Below, piece after piece: positions 17,435-26,384 of a stretch of DNA of 64,000 bases. How positions within the stretch are numbered: the first letter of the stretch is position 1; each line of letters begins with the position of its first letter. Made by a program: the position numbers and the translations under genes. Under the pieces are notes generated by a model. The model had not been told where the DNA came from. It made no database searches and worked only from the letters and a program-made list of their open reading frames with translations. This DNA comes from Bacteroidota bacterium (lineage in GTDB: Bacteria > Bacteroidota > Bacteroidia > Bacteroidales > JAAUTT01), in contig JAEYWD010000107.1 of the NCBI GenBank assembly GCA_023429135.1, positions 49,209-113,208 on the forward strand, written 5' to 3'.

Positions 17435-20185
17435 TTACCGCACAAATGTGTGTTTCCCGGAACCTATATTTTCAAATACAATATATGCTTCTTCCAACTT
17501 CCCTTTTATTGGCTTTCCATCCATTTTTACCATGGTTCCTTTCACTCCAAAGCCTGGAATAAAAATATTGGCAGTAATATTATCGGGTAATGTAATGTTC
17601 AGGGTATAATTTTTAACATCTTTTTTCCAGTCGACAAGAATATCGCCCCTGTCGGTAGGATAGCGCCCACTTGCACTTTGAAGTTTATCACCAAAATCGA
17701 GAGGTTTTATCTGCACTAATTCATGTTGAGGCTTTAGGGGAGAGATTCCAAGCATAAATTGCTGCATTCCGAGCAGCCCCACAGCTCCCCAGGGATGCGA
17801 CATACTCTCGTTAACCTCGGGTGCATTCCACGATTCCCAGGTTACTGTTCCTCCTAAAGAAACTGTTTTGGCCCAGCCATCCCACTCGGTATTAGTATAT
17901 AAATCGACCAGGTGAGTTCCTTGTTCCGCTTTGCCTAAAGCCTCGGGAAGCCAGCGAAGACAAACCATTCCGACATTCATTTTACGGTTTTTTACCTCGT
18001 CAACAACTTTGTTCAAATTAGCCGCAGGCACAATACCCAAAGCAAGCGGCATAATATTGGCATGCTGCGATACATGTTCGCTTTGGAGAAGACTGGCGTT
18101 CAAACCGTCGATATAAACCCCGCTTTTATTAATCAGCTTGCTATTAATTGACTGTTGCATATCGGAAGCCTTTTTGCGGTATATTTCCCTATCCTTTACA
18201 TTTCCTGTTACTTCAGCAATTTTCGACATCAGGTCGAAATCGGCATACGCATAAGCATCTACTACCGTTCGCGAAACTGTTTTCATATCGTAACCATATC
18301 GCATATTGGCAGGCCAATCGATAATACCAAACTCGTATGGTCCTTTGCCTCCTGCAAGTTTGTGAATTAGTCCGGTAGAATCATTCTTGTAGGCGTCCAC
18401 ATAATCGGCAATTTTTCGTAAACGATGATAATTTGTTCTCAGAAATTCAGTATTGCCGGTTTGCATGTAATAATCCCACGCCCAGACCAGGAACGACTGT
18501 GTATAATCCGGGATATCCCTGCCTCCGTCGCCATTGGGATAAACAGCATTTAACCTTCCATCGGGCCAGTATTGATCCTGCGATGTCAGAAATTCGGTTA
18601 AAGAGCGCAGACTCATGATCCGGTCGTACATAACGCTTAAGGCAGGAACCGACTGCGACCATCCGTCGCCCAAAAACGGTCCCTTTTCGCGTGTGGGTGT
18701 GTCTACAAATCCCTCCTGCGACCCAACTACAAGCGAATGGCACATAAGGTTCCAAACACTGTTCAGCATGGGAATGGAAGATATAAATTCCGAGCGTGTT
18801 GTATCCATGCCGTAATGCCGGGTAACAAAACATACATTTTCCTTCGAAAGATTATTGGGAGCGTTTTCGATCTGAAGATATCGCATTCCCAGATAAACAT
18901 GCGGATTAAAAATGGCTTCTGATCCATTCAGAACAAAAACGAATTTCATATTTGTTTGCTGGTTCAGTTTAACCGAGACAGTTCCATCATTGTCGAGTAC
19001 AAAACCTCCGTTCATTTGAACCGTGTCGCCGGCATTACCACCTTTAAACAGAATTTTAAAACTTCCGGCATAAATTTTCCCGAGATCTATCACGTACTTT
19101 CCGTTGCCCAAACTAACTACGGAAGCTGGTTTAATCTCCCTTTCGGTTACCCGTGCCAGGTCGGGAGTTAAGTATCCTGTCCATGGCTCTACAGGATGCG
19201 TTCCGATTACGGTGGCGGCTTCCCATGCTGAATCATCGAAGGATACAGTATTCCAGTTTGCTATGACTTTCCGGCTATCGTAAAGTTCCACCCGTCCTAT
19301 ACCTTCGCCGTTTCGTTGGGGCTGACCGGCAATCCATGGAGCAGCCTGGGTTTGTTTCCAGGTATTATCGGTCCCTATTATTGTTTCGGACGAATCAGAA
19401 TACCGGATGATCGTTTTCATTATCAGGCCTCGGGCTCCAGGAGCTCTGCCCTGCCCTTGCCCATACCAATGGGTTAAAAAGGCGAAAACATTTTCGTTGT
19501 TCCCTGATAAATATTTTGTGATATCCCATGCATGATAATAACTATATTGCGGATAATGATGATTAAAACCCTTCCCGATAAAATTACCATTTACAAATAG
19601 CGTGTAACTGTGACAGGCCGTAACAAAGACTGTTGCGCTTACAATTTTCTTTTCGGGCAGTGAGAAACGTTTTCGAAAATATGTATAATCGTCGGCATCG
19701 GTTGTATTGCGCTTAATCCACCGGGCGCCCGACCAGTCGCCATTTGTAAGCAAACCTGTTTCGAAACTGGCAGCTTCGGAATAGGAACTAACATTACCAT
19801 CCTTGTCCCAGGTGCGAACTTTCCAGAAATAGCGTGTAGCCGAAGAAAGTTTGTTCCCCTCAAAGTAAACGTAATTCTGACTGCGGGATGATACCTTACC
19901 GCTATTCCAAACATCTCCCTGATCTTTTTTAAGATTTTCCAGGCTCGAGGCGACAATAATCTGGTAGGCCGATTGAATTTCACCATCATCGGGGTCGTTT
20001 ACAAACCATCCAAAATAGGGTTTATCGGATGTGCCTATAGGATTATACTGATCAAAACTCCGCAAATTTGATGGAGGGTTGGGTTGGCCTGCATTTAAGC
20101 CTGATGACAAAATTATTAAAAACAACAAGGCTAAAATCACCCTGTAAAAAGCTTTACGACGATTTGAAAGAATAAACTTCATCAT
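17435..20185 (-). CDS. Exported GH78 alpha-L-rhamnosidase
   Basis: A 916-residue enzyme with an N-terminal signal anchor, fibronectin-like and rhamnosidase N domains (NPIGTSDKPYFGWFV; SARYFWKVRTWDKDGN), and an (alpha/alpha)6 barrel. The catalytic segment VDTPTREKGPFLGDGW near residue 490 matches the GH78 pattern D-x-P-T-R-E...GD, where the Glu and Asp are the acid and base. Downstream it has the conserved TEWDGWAKTVSLGGTVTWE. It hydrolyses terminal alpha-L-rhamnose outside the cytosol. It starts 4 bp after the stop codon of the upstream gene at 20190, so the two are probably one operon. Confidence 0.93.
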   Translation of the reverse strand: MMKFILSNRRKAFYRVILALLFLIILSSGLNAGQPNPPSNLRSFDQYNPIGTSDKPYFGWFVNDPDDGEIQSAYQIIVASSLENLKKDQGDVWNSGKVSSRSQNYVYFEGNKLSSATRYFWKVRTWDKDGNVSSYSEAASFETGLLTNGDWSGARWIKRNTTDADDYTYFRKRFSLPEKKIVSATVFVTACHSYTLFVNGNFIGKGFNHHYPQYSYYHAWDITKYLSGNNENVFAFLTHWYGQGQGRAPGARGLIMKTIIRYSDSSETIIGTDNTWKQTQAAPWIAGQPQRNGEGIGRVELYDSRKVIANWNTVSFDDSAWEAATVIGTHPVEPWTGYLTPDLARVTEREIKPASVVSLGNGKYVIDLGKIYAGSFKILFKGGNAGDTVQMNGGFVLDNDGTVSVKLNQQTNMKFVFVLNGSEAIFNPHVYLGMRYLQIENAPNNLSKENVCFVTRHYGMDTTRSEFISSIPMLNSVWNLMCHSLVVGSQEGFVDTPTREKGPFLGDGWSQSVPALSVMYDRIMSLRSLTEFLTSQDQYWPDGRLNAVYPNGDGGRDIPDYTQSFLVWAWDYYMQTGNTEFLRTNYHRLRKIADYVDAYKNDSTGLIHKLAGGKGPYEFGIIDWPANMRYGYDMKTVSRTVVDAYAYADFDLMSKIAEVTGNVKDREIYRKKASDMQQSINSKLINKSGVYIDGLNASLLQSEHVSQHANIMPLALGIVPAANLNKVVDEVKNRKMNVGMVCLRWLPEALGKAEQGTHLVDLYTNTEWDGWAKTVSLGGTVTWESWNAPEVNESMSHPWGAVGLLGMQQFMLGISPLKPQHELVQIKPLDFGDKLQSASGRYPTDRGDILVDWKKDVKNYTLNITLPDNITANIFIPGFGVKGTMVKMDGKPIKGKLEEAYIVFENIGSGKHTFVR

Positions 20186-20189
20186 AAAA

Positions 20190-21122
20190 TTATTTTATTT
20201 CAATTGTTCGTTCCTCAACATTCACGATACCGTCTGTCCAAACTTCCTTAGTTTCGACAGAATAGATTATCCAGCCGGATGGTCCATGAATTCTTGATGC
20301 TGTCCGGGTTTCGTTCTGCAAAGGTTTGATATCTTCCCTCTTTGGTGCGGGAGTACCCATATCAGTTGCCATTTTTTCGAGGTATTTAAAGGTCGCTTCT
20401 GTCAATTGGTCCGAATTAACAGTCTGCCACATTCTGATGACCACATTGTCGTTTTCCTCGTCGACATTCATCTCGTCCATCTGAACAGTTAAATCCACAT
20501 CAAAGGGCTCACCGCCAAGCAAATTGGCCTGTTTCATGGATGTGTTCAACTCCTCGCCGAACTTATATTTTGCACCATGGAATGTATAAAACTGATGAAC
20601 ATCTTTAATGGCAAGACTTTGAATAGCATCTTTTGAGATAAAGGTTTTCTCAATATTTTTAAGAATAGCATCGATGTTAGGGGTTCCTTTAAACTCCTTT
20701 TTTAATTTACTTACAGCTTTTTTAATATAATCCTGAACCTCCTTGTAATTCGCCACTTCAAGAAAAGAGCCATATTCGTCTGTTTTAATAATCACCTTAA
20801 TATCCTCTGCTATAGACATCAGTTTTTTTAAAAGCTCGGAATTATTTGAATTCATTTGGTAGTTTTTATAATACCACTCGATGGTGTACGACTTTGCAGT
20901 GGAATCAAGAATAGTAATATCCACATCGTAAGTAATCTTCTCCCTGTCGGTAGTATCTTTTGAGTCTTTTACCTTGTATTTTTCATAAGTTACTGTATAA
21001 GCTTGTTTTTCTTTCAAATTCCAGTAACCAATTACCTGAATGGTAGAATCCTCAAGATTTATCTGAGAAAACAGAATTGATGGGATAGCAAACAATAATA
21101 TTAAGGCAGATAGCTTTTTCAT
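20190..21122 (-). CDS. Exported protein of unknown function
   Basis: A 310-residue protein with a clear Sec signal (MKKLSALILLFAIPSILFSQ). The mature part is mixed alpha/beta with a charged helical middle, and ends in repeated strands (GWIIYSVETKEVWTDGIVN). I recognise no family. It ends 4 bp before the GH78 gene on the same strand, which suggests cotranscription, but nothing in it links it to carbohydrate. Upstream lies a 22-bp tandem array. Confidence 0.65.
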   Translation of the reverse strand: MKKLSALILLFAIPSILFSQINLEDSTIQVIGYWNLKEKQAYTVTYEKYKVKDSKDTTDREKITYDVDITILDSTAKSYTIEWYYKNYQMNSNNSELLKKLMSIAEDIKVIIKTDEYGSFLEVANYKEVQDYIKKAVSKLKKEFKGTPNIDAILKNIEKTFISKDAIQSLAIKDVHQFYTFHGAKYKFGEELNTSMKQANLLGGEPFDVDLTVQMDEMNVDEENDNVVIRMWQTVNSDQLTEATFKYLEKMATDMGTPAPKREDIKPLQNETRTASRIHGPSGWIIYSVETKEVWTDGIVNVEERTIEIK

Positions 21123-21234
21123 GGCGTTAGTTTCGAGCTGCTAAATAGCGATTTTATTTCCAATTAACCTGAATACATTAAAAAAAAATACACTCAAAAC
21201 AGACAATTGTTTTTGCGGTTATTTAGGGCTTTAC

Positions 21235-21360
21235 GAAGATGCGGAACTTCGTGAACGAAGATGCGGAACTTCGTGAATGAAGATGCGGAACTTCGTAAAC
21301 GAAGATGGCGGTCTTCGTTAATGAACATCACAGTCTTCTTTAATGAACATCGCAGTCAGC
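21235..21360. repeat. 22-bp tandem repeat array with dyad units, 5.7 copies
   Basis: Units begin at 21235, 21257, 21279, 21301, 21323 and 21345 (the last is partial). The first reads GAAGATGCGGAACTTCGTGA plus AC. Copies 1-3 are nearly identical and 4-6 decay. Unit junctions form perfect or near-perfect dyads such as CTTCGT-GA-ACGAAG. There are no spacers, so it is not a CRISPR array. Confidence 0.85.
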
Positions 21361-21394
21361 AAAAATGCCCTACTGGGGAGGCCAACAGGGCATT
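21361..21394 (-). terminator. Intrinsic terminator of the VOC/SRPBCC block
   Basis: The stem AATGCCCT (21364-21371) / AGGGCATT (21387-21394), with an inner TGG/CCA extension, is followed on the minus strand by a T-tract. It lies 20 bp past the stop of the VOC gene. Confidence 0.78.
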
Positions 21395-21414
21395 AAATAT
21401 TTACAGGCAATAAA

Positions 21415-22254
21415 TCAGGCTTCCACGAGCCTTTCTATATCGAATTTCTTCATCTGCATAAAAGCATCCATTACCCGTTGCGAGCGGGCCGGATCGTTCA
21501 TAAGTTCTTCCAGAATGGTTGGTACTACCTGCCACGACACCCCAAACTGATCTTTCAGCCACCCGCACTGGCTTTCTTCGCCTCCCTGCGTAAGCTTGTT
21601 CCAGTAATAGTCAATCTGTTCCTGGTTTTCGCAGTCAATTACCAGTGAGATACCTTCGTTAAAACCAAACTTGTGATCCAGCGAGCTGTCCATCGCCATA
21701 AAAACCTGACCATTCAAACGAAACTGAGCGTGAGCTATGTTTCCTTCAACTTCGCCCTGTTCTTTTGTATACCGCATAATTCCTATAATATCTGAATTTT
21801 CGAAAATGGAAGTATAAAACCGGATGGCTTTCTCGGCGTTCCCATTCTGTTCGCGGGTAAATAAAAAAGCAGGAGTGTATTTCTGGCCTACATCTTTGAG
21901 TTTACCCCACGAAACCTGCCAGCTTACGCCAAAACGGTCCTGAACCCATCCATACTTCGGGCTCCAATCGTATTTATCAAGGGGCATAAGCGCATAGCCG
22001 CTTTTTGAAAGACTATGCCAGATCCGGTCAGTCTCTTCTTCTGTTTCACAAACAATAAAGAAAGAAATTGAAGGGTTCATTGTAAAATGCGGGCCTCCGT
22101 TAAGACACATAAACTTTTGCCCGGCAGCTTCGAAAGTAACCACCAACGGACTTTCGACTGTAATTCGTGAATCCTCGAAAACCGAGGTGTAAAATTCAGC
22201 AGCCTCTTTGGCGTTGCCATCAAACCAAAGGCACGGATATATTTTATTCTGCAT
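21415..22254 (-). CDS. Two-domain VOC (PhnB/3-demethylubiquinone methyltransferase-like) protein
   Basis: A 279-residue protein made of two glyoxalase-fold (VOC) modules. Each has the pattern KIYPCLWFDGNAKEAAEFY / PAFLFTREQNGNAEKAIRFY and ends in GWVQDRFGVSWQV / GWLKDQFGVSWQV. These PhnB-type proteins lack a firmly known substrate despite the methyltransferase label in databases. It is the last of five same-strand genes, 11 bp after the DHFR-like gene, and a terminator follows. Confidence 0.88.
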   Translation of the reverse strand: MQNKIYPCLWFDGNAKEAAEFYTSVFEDSRITVESPLVVTFEAAGQKFMCLNGGPHFTMNPSISFFIVCETEEETDRIWHSLSKSGYALMPLDKYDWSPKYGWVQDRFGVSWQVSWGKLKDVGQKYTPAFLFTREQNGNAEKAIRFYTSIFENSDIIGIMRYTKEQGEVEGNIAHAQFRLNGQVFMAMDSSLDHKFGFNEGISLVIDCENQEQIDYYWNKLTQGGEESQCGWLKDQFGVSWQVVPTILEELMNDPARSQRVMDAFMQMKKFDIERLVEA

Positions 22255-22265
22255 AACAGTATATT

Positions 22266-22826
22266 TTAATTGTTCAGATTGTAATTCAAAAGTACCACAC
22301 CGCTCTTAAAAGTTCTAAAACCAGTTAATTTGAGATTGAGGGTGTTCTTTATTCCATAAAAAACCGGAGTGCCTGAAACAATGGCTACAGGATCTACCAT
22401 AATCTGATACTCATCGATAAGGCGATGGTCGCTGAAAAGGCTGATAATGCTGCCACTTCCCAGAATAGCCATATCTTTGGCAGAGGTTTGTTTCAGCTCT
22501 TTCATTTTTCCAACCACATCTCCAATCACCACCCTGGAGTTGTTCCAGGAAGTTTCAAATTTCGGATTAGTAGTAATAACAAGCTTTTCGGAATTATTCA
22601 TGCCATTTGCCACAACAGGGAACATATCAGAAGCAAAAGGCATAGGCCAGAAGCTGGCCATATGTTCATAGGTTTTCCGCCCAAATACAAGAATGTTATC
22701 CCGGGCAAGCATCTCTTCGGAGTATTTCGACTCCTCTTCCCCATGCGTATGCCAACTGATATCCTCGTTGGCTCCCTTATAATATCCGTTTAATGAAAGG
22801 AAATTATAAGCAATTAGTCGTGCCAT
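22266..22826 (-). CDS. Dihydrofolate reductase-fold (RibD C-terminal-like) protein
   Basis: A 186-residue DHFR-fold protein: MARLIAYNFLSLNGYYKG at the start, NILVFGRKTYEHMASFWP in the nucleotide-binding part, AILGSGSIISLF, and LIDEYQIMVDPVAIVSGTPVF near the end. These YyaP/YwjB-like proteins are predicted NADPH-binding reductases; real dihydrofolate reductase activity is not implied. It sits between two VOC genes in a same-strand block. Confidence 0.85.
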   Translation of the reverse strand: MARLIAYNFLSLNGYYKGANEDISWHTHGEEESKYSEEMLARDNILVFGRKTYEHMASFWPMPFASDMFPVVANGMNNSEKLVITTNPKFETSWNNSRVVIGDVVGKMKELKQTSAKDMAILGSGSIISLFSDHRLIDEYQIMVDPVAIVSGTPVFYGIKNTLNLKLTGFRTFKSGVVLLNYNLNN

Positions 22827-22934
22827 AATAAATAGGTATGTAGTTAAAATAAAGTAGATAGAGCACAGACGTCAGTCGACAGCCAAAATCAACTGTAATG
22901 TTTCTTAAGGCCGTAGACTGATGTCTATTCTATT

Positions 22935-23369
22935 TCACTTCTTTTCGGAACACGCGAACATCCATTGAACGCCGAACTTATCCCTAAGGCTTCCGTAGTA
23001 ATCGCCCCAGAACATATCCTGTAGCTCCTGCTCCACTGCGCCACCGGCAGCAAGACCCTTGAACAAACGTTCGGTTTCGGAGCGTGTATCGGGTTGAAGC
23101 ATAATGTAAACGTTGTTTCCGAAGTTAACTTTGAAGCCCATAGATTCGGGAGCATCGGTACCCATCAGTTCATGACCGCCCAATATAGGAAGGGACATGT
23201 GCATTATCAGGTTCTTATCGGCCTCGGGTAAGGGAGGCATGCCTTCTGTGGGAGGAATCTCGCTGAACCTGTTAATACTGGAGAACTCACCACCAAAGAT
23301 CGATTTGTAGAAATTAAAGGCATCTTCGGTGTGCCGGGAAAAATTGAGATAAGTGCTTGTTTTTGACAT
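22935..23369 (-). CDS. Single-domain VOC (PhnB-like) protein
   Basis: A 144-residue PhnB-type VOC protein with STYLNFSRHTEDAFNFYKSIFGGEF at the N-terminus (fold strand 1 and helix), LPILGGHELMGTDAPESMG in the middle and LRDKFGVQWMF near the end. It resembles one half of the two-domain protein downstream. The role is unknown; the family is usually found with SRPBCC and DHFR-like genes as here. Confidence 0.87.
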   Translation of the reverse strand: MSKTSTYLNFSRHTEDAFNFYKSIFGGEFSSINRFSEIPPTEGMPPLPEADKNLIMHMSLPILGGHELMGTDAPESMGFKVNFGNNVYIMLQPDTRSETERLFKGLAAGGAVEQELQDMFWGDYYGSLRDKFGVQWMFACSEKK

Positions 23370-23426
23370 ACTAAAAGTTTTTAAAGAAATTTCTCATTTG
23401 AGCAATCGGGATAAGTTTTTTCTCAG

Positions 23427-23861
23427 TCACAACTGCCCTATAGATTCTGCATAGCGTTTGAAATTTTCGATAACAGACTGGCAGAATATCTGTTGCATAT
23501 CAGCCGGATCGGTATCATTAGCTTCGAATATTTGCAAAAGGCGGGTATTATTGCCATCCGACAGAAATTCAACTTTATCTTTCCGCCCATCGTCCAGAAC
23601 CGATTCGATGACCTTATACTGAATCACATTCATGTATTCGCCCCGGTAATCAAATCCTTGACTACCATCACGAGTTTCCATGCGAAAGAAAAATTTTCCA
23701 CCTTTTGTAGCATCGTTTTCGGCCCAACGGGTAACCCATTCTTCCGAAACATTATTCCACTTAGCAATATGTTCAGCATTAGTCCAAAATTCCCAGACTT
23801 TCTCAACTGGCAGATCAATTGTTGTTTCGGCTTTTAAAACTACTCTCTGTTCTGTAAGCAT
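23427..23861 (-). CDS. SRPBCC/AHSA1-like protein (single domain)
   Basis: A 144-residue START-like AHSA1 domain: VVLKAETTIDLPVEKVWEFW, GGKFFFRMETRDGSQGFDYRG and the final helix QSVIENFKRYAES. It closely resembles the first half of the next gene upstream (23882-24766), so the two arose by tandem duplication. Family members bind hydrophobic ligands or protein partners; nothing more specific can be said. Confidence 0.88.
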   Translation of the reverse strand: MLTEQRVVLKAETTIDLPVEKVWEFWTNAEHIAKWNNVSEEWVTRWAENDATKGGKFFFRMETRDGSQGFDYRGEYMNVIQYKVIESVLDDGRKDKVEFLSDGNNTRLLQIFEANDTDPADMQQIFCQSVIENFKRYAESIGQL

Positions 23862-23881
23862 ACCAGATTATTAAGTTTTAA

Positions 23882-24766
23882 CTAATTCCGCTCACACATT
23901 TCTTTGAGTTTATCCAGGGCTTTAGGCCAGGCTTCGGCCATATAAACTTTGAATTCAGCATTGCAATCGACCTCCACGGTAAGTTTCGTTTTGTTATTCT
24001 CCTCCTTGAAAAAATAATTTTCCTGAGAGCCTGCCCAGCTTTGTACTTCAGGTCCCGAAACAATTTCCTGATTGTCACTTACCAGGCCGTAATGTTCAAT
24101 ACTCACATACCTGTTTGGAATATTTTCCCTAATTCGGCTAACCATACCTTCGGTTTTTCCATCCTGACCGGTACCCACGAAACGGATTTTCGACCCTTTT
24201 TCCCATGAGCCTTCAAACCGGGAAGTTGGATTAAACGCGGCAGTCCACTCGTTATAAGAGCCTTCACTTAGCATAAGTCTGCAAACTTTTTCAGCGGGTG
24301 CATTAATTTCAATTTCGAAACGCATTCTTTCGAACTTATCCGATGCTTCAACATACTGCTTGAAGTTATCCATAATGGCTTGCCAACCTTGCTTCTGCAA
24401 GTCCAGCGAATTCATCTCCTCGGCTTCAAAGCTTTCTATAACACGGGTATTCTGAGTTCCTTCGGGCCAGAACTCAACTTTCACTTTCCGTCCATCGCCT
24501 AACACAGATTCTAAAACCTGGTATAAAACAACGTTAGTGTATTCACCTTCGAAATCAAAGCCCATGCTTCCGTCGCGGGCTTCCATGCGGCTTTTAAACT
24601 TACCTCCCGGACGCAGATCGTGTTCGGCCCAGGGAGTAAACCAATCGTCGGATGCTTTATTCCAATTAATAATATGTTTAGGATTTGTCCAAAATTCCCA
24701 AACTTTTTCAACCGGTGCGTTAATGGTTGCTTCTGCTGTTAATACAGCTTTTTCTGTTGTTATCAT
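23882..24766 (-). CDS. Double SRPBCC/AHSA1-like protein
   Basis: A 294-residue protein with two START-like domains. The first (1-145, VEKVWEFWTNPKHIINWN, GGKFKSRMEARDGSMGFDFEG) is a paralogue of the neighbouring single-domain protein. The second (about 148-292, RMRFEIEINAPAEKVCRLML, VSRIRENIPNRYVSIEHYG) is a more distant AHSA1 domain. It is the promoter-proximal gene of the five-gene block. No regulator gene is joined to the block. Confidence 0.87.
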   Translation of the reverse strand: MITTEKAVLTAEATINAPVEKVWEFWTNPKHIINWNKASDDWFTPWAEHDLRPGGKFKSRMEARDGSMGFDFEGEYTNVVLYQVLESVLGDGRKVKVEFWPEGTQNTRVIESFEAEEMNSLDLQKQGWQAIMDNFKQYVEASDKFERMRFEIEINAPAEKVCRLMLSEGSYNEWTAAFNPTSRFEGSWEKGSKIRFVGTGQDGKTEGMVSRIRENIPNRYVSIEHYGLVSDNQEIVSGPEVQSWAGSQENYFFKEENNKTKLTVEVDCNAEFKVYMAEAWPKALDKLKEMCERN

Positions 24767-25022
24767 AAGTAATAATTTTAAGTGTGCTGGTACAAATAAT
24801 TCATTACAAACTTAGATTGATTTCAATTCAGAAACGATACACTAAAAAGACAAACTGAGGGTGAGTTTGCGACAAATAAATGTTTATAGTCTTTTCACCC
24901 CAGGTAAAAGCTTATAACAACTATTCGTAGGGGTTGGTTTCAGAAAATCGCATGAAAGTTTGATCGGAAATATTCTCCATCTCCCAAACATTTGTAAGTT
25001 TATACGTCCAATTTTTTTTTCA

Positions 25023-26384
25023 ATGAAGCCAAAGCTCCTTATTATCGACGATAACGAAGAACTGCTCACAGCACTCAGGCTTTTCCTGAAGCCATACTAC
25101 AGCAGTATTACCTCCATAAAAACGCCAAACCGTATTGCTGAATACATGTCGAAAGACGTCTATGATGTAATTTTGCTCGATATGAACTTTTCAGCCGGAG
25201 TGGCAACTGGTAATGAAGGTTTATACTGGCTGAAGCGAATTCTGGAGACAGATCCCCAGGCTATTGTGGTGATGATTACAGCTTATGGCGATATTGAACT
25301 TGCTGTGAGGGCGATAAAAGAAGGCGCTGCCGATTTTATCCACAAATCGTGGGACGAAGATAAGATTTTATCTACGCTGCTTGCTGCCAGTCAGCTCCGG
25401 CAATCGAAACTGGAGATCAAAAAACTCAAGAATAAGCAGGAACACCTGATAGAAAGCTCAACATCAGGCTTCTCTCTTTGCGAATGTAAATCGCAGTCCA
25501 TGCTCAGGGTAATGGAAATGGTCGATAAAGTTGCAGGAACCGATGCCAACATCCTGATCTTAGGTGAAAACGGCACAGGAAAGGAAGTGCTTGCCCGCGA
25601 AATTCACAACCGTTCGTTGCGTAATAAAGAAATTATGGTCTCTGTCGATCTGGGAGCTTTGAGCGGAAGCCTTTTTGAGAGCGAAATTTTTGGTTATGCC
25701 AAAGGAGCCTTTACTGATGCAAAACAAGACAAACCCGGAAGAATTGAAATTGCGTCGGGCGGAACTTTGTTTCTGGACGAGATTGGCAATCTGCCCATTG
25801 AACTTCAGCCTAAACTTTTAAGTGTACTTCAGAATAAAGAAACAACCCGACTGGGCACTGTCCAAAAAATTAAGGTCGATTTCAGGCTTATTTCGGCTAC
25901 CAATATGCCGCTCACTGAAATGGTAAAGGAAAAAACCTTCCGCGAGGACCTGCTATACAGAATTAACACCGTTCAGATTGAAATCCCCCCATTGCGTAAG
26001 CGAACTGCCGATATTGAATTGTTAGCCGTTTACTTTCTGAATAAATTTGCTGAAAAATATAATAAGTCGGCAGCTACATTAACGCCCGGCGCCATTGAAA
26101 AACTTACCAGCCATAGCTGGCCGGGAAATATCCGTGAGTTGCAGCACGAAATTGAAAAAGCCCTGATACTGGCCGACTCTCTTACCATTACCGAAAAGGA
26201 TATTCTGATTGATACCAGGTCGCAAACAGTGAAGGAATATTCAACTTTTAACCTTATGGATAATGAAAAAGAATTGATTAAGTCGGCCCTTGAAACTTTT
26301 GATGGGAATATGAGCCTCACAGCGCAAAAACTTGGCATTAACCGGTCGACACTTTACGAAAAAATAAAGAAATATGGTCTTTAA
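25023..26384 (+). CDS. NtrC-type response regulator (receiver, AAA+, Fis-HTH)
   Basis: The receiver domain starts MKPKLLIIDDNEELL with the phospho-acceptor Asp at residue 53 (VILLDMNF). A conserved ITAYGD and a KS lysine follow. The AAA+ domain has GENGTGKEV (Walker A), GYAKGAFTDA and GGTLFLDEIGNLP (Walker B). A Fis-type helix-turn-helix ends the chain (LTAQKLGINRSTLYEKIKKY). I placed the start at the ATG at 25023; the longer frame from 24960 has an unlikely N-terminus. It should activate sigma54 promoters when phosphorylated by the kinase encoded next, whose start codon overlaps its end. Confidence 0.94.
   Translation: MKPKLLIIDDNEELLTALRLFLKPYYSSITSIKTPNRIAEYMSKDVYDVILLDMNFSAGVATGNEGLYWLKRILETDPQAIVVMITAYGDIELAVRAIKEGAADFIHKSWDEDKILSTLLAASQLRQSKLEIKKLKNKQEHLIESSTSGFSLCECKSQSMLRVMEMVDKVAGTDANILILGENGTGKEVLAREIHNRSLRNKEIMVSVDLGALSGSLFESEIFGYAKGAFTDAKQDKPGRIEIASGGTLFLDEIGNLPIELQPKLLSVLQNKETTRLGTVQKIKVDFRLISATNMPLTEMVKEKTFREDLLYRINTVQIEIPPLRKRTADIELLAVYFLNKFAEKYNKSAATLTPGAIEKLTSHSWPGNIRELQHEIEKALILADSLTITEKDILIDTRSQTVKEYSTFNLMDNEKELIKSALETFDGNMSLTAQKLGINRSTLYEKIKKYGL

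Noticed and set aside
18447..18833. 128-codon minus-strand frame inside the GH78 gene
   Set aside because: It overlaps the catalytic part of GH78 in another frame.
21235..21914. Tandem repeats near 21235 as a CRISPR array
   Set aside because: Units are head to tail without spacers, and no cas gene is in the window.
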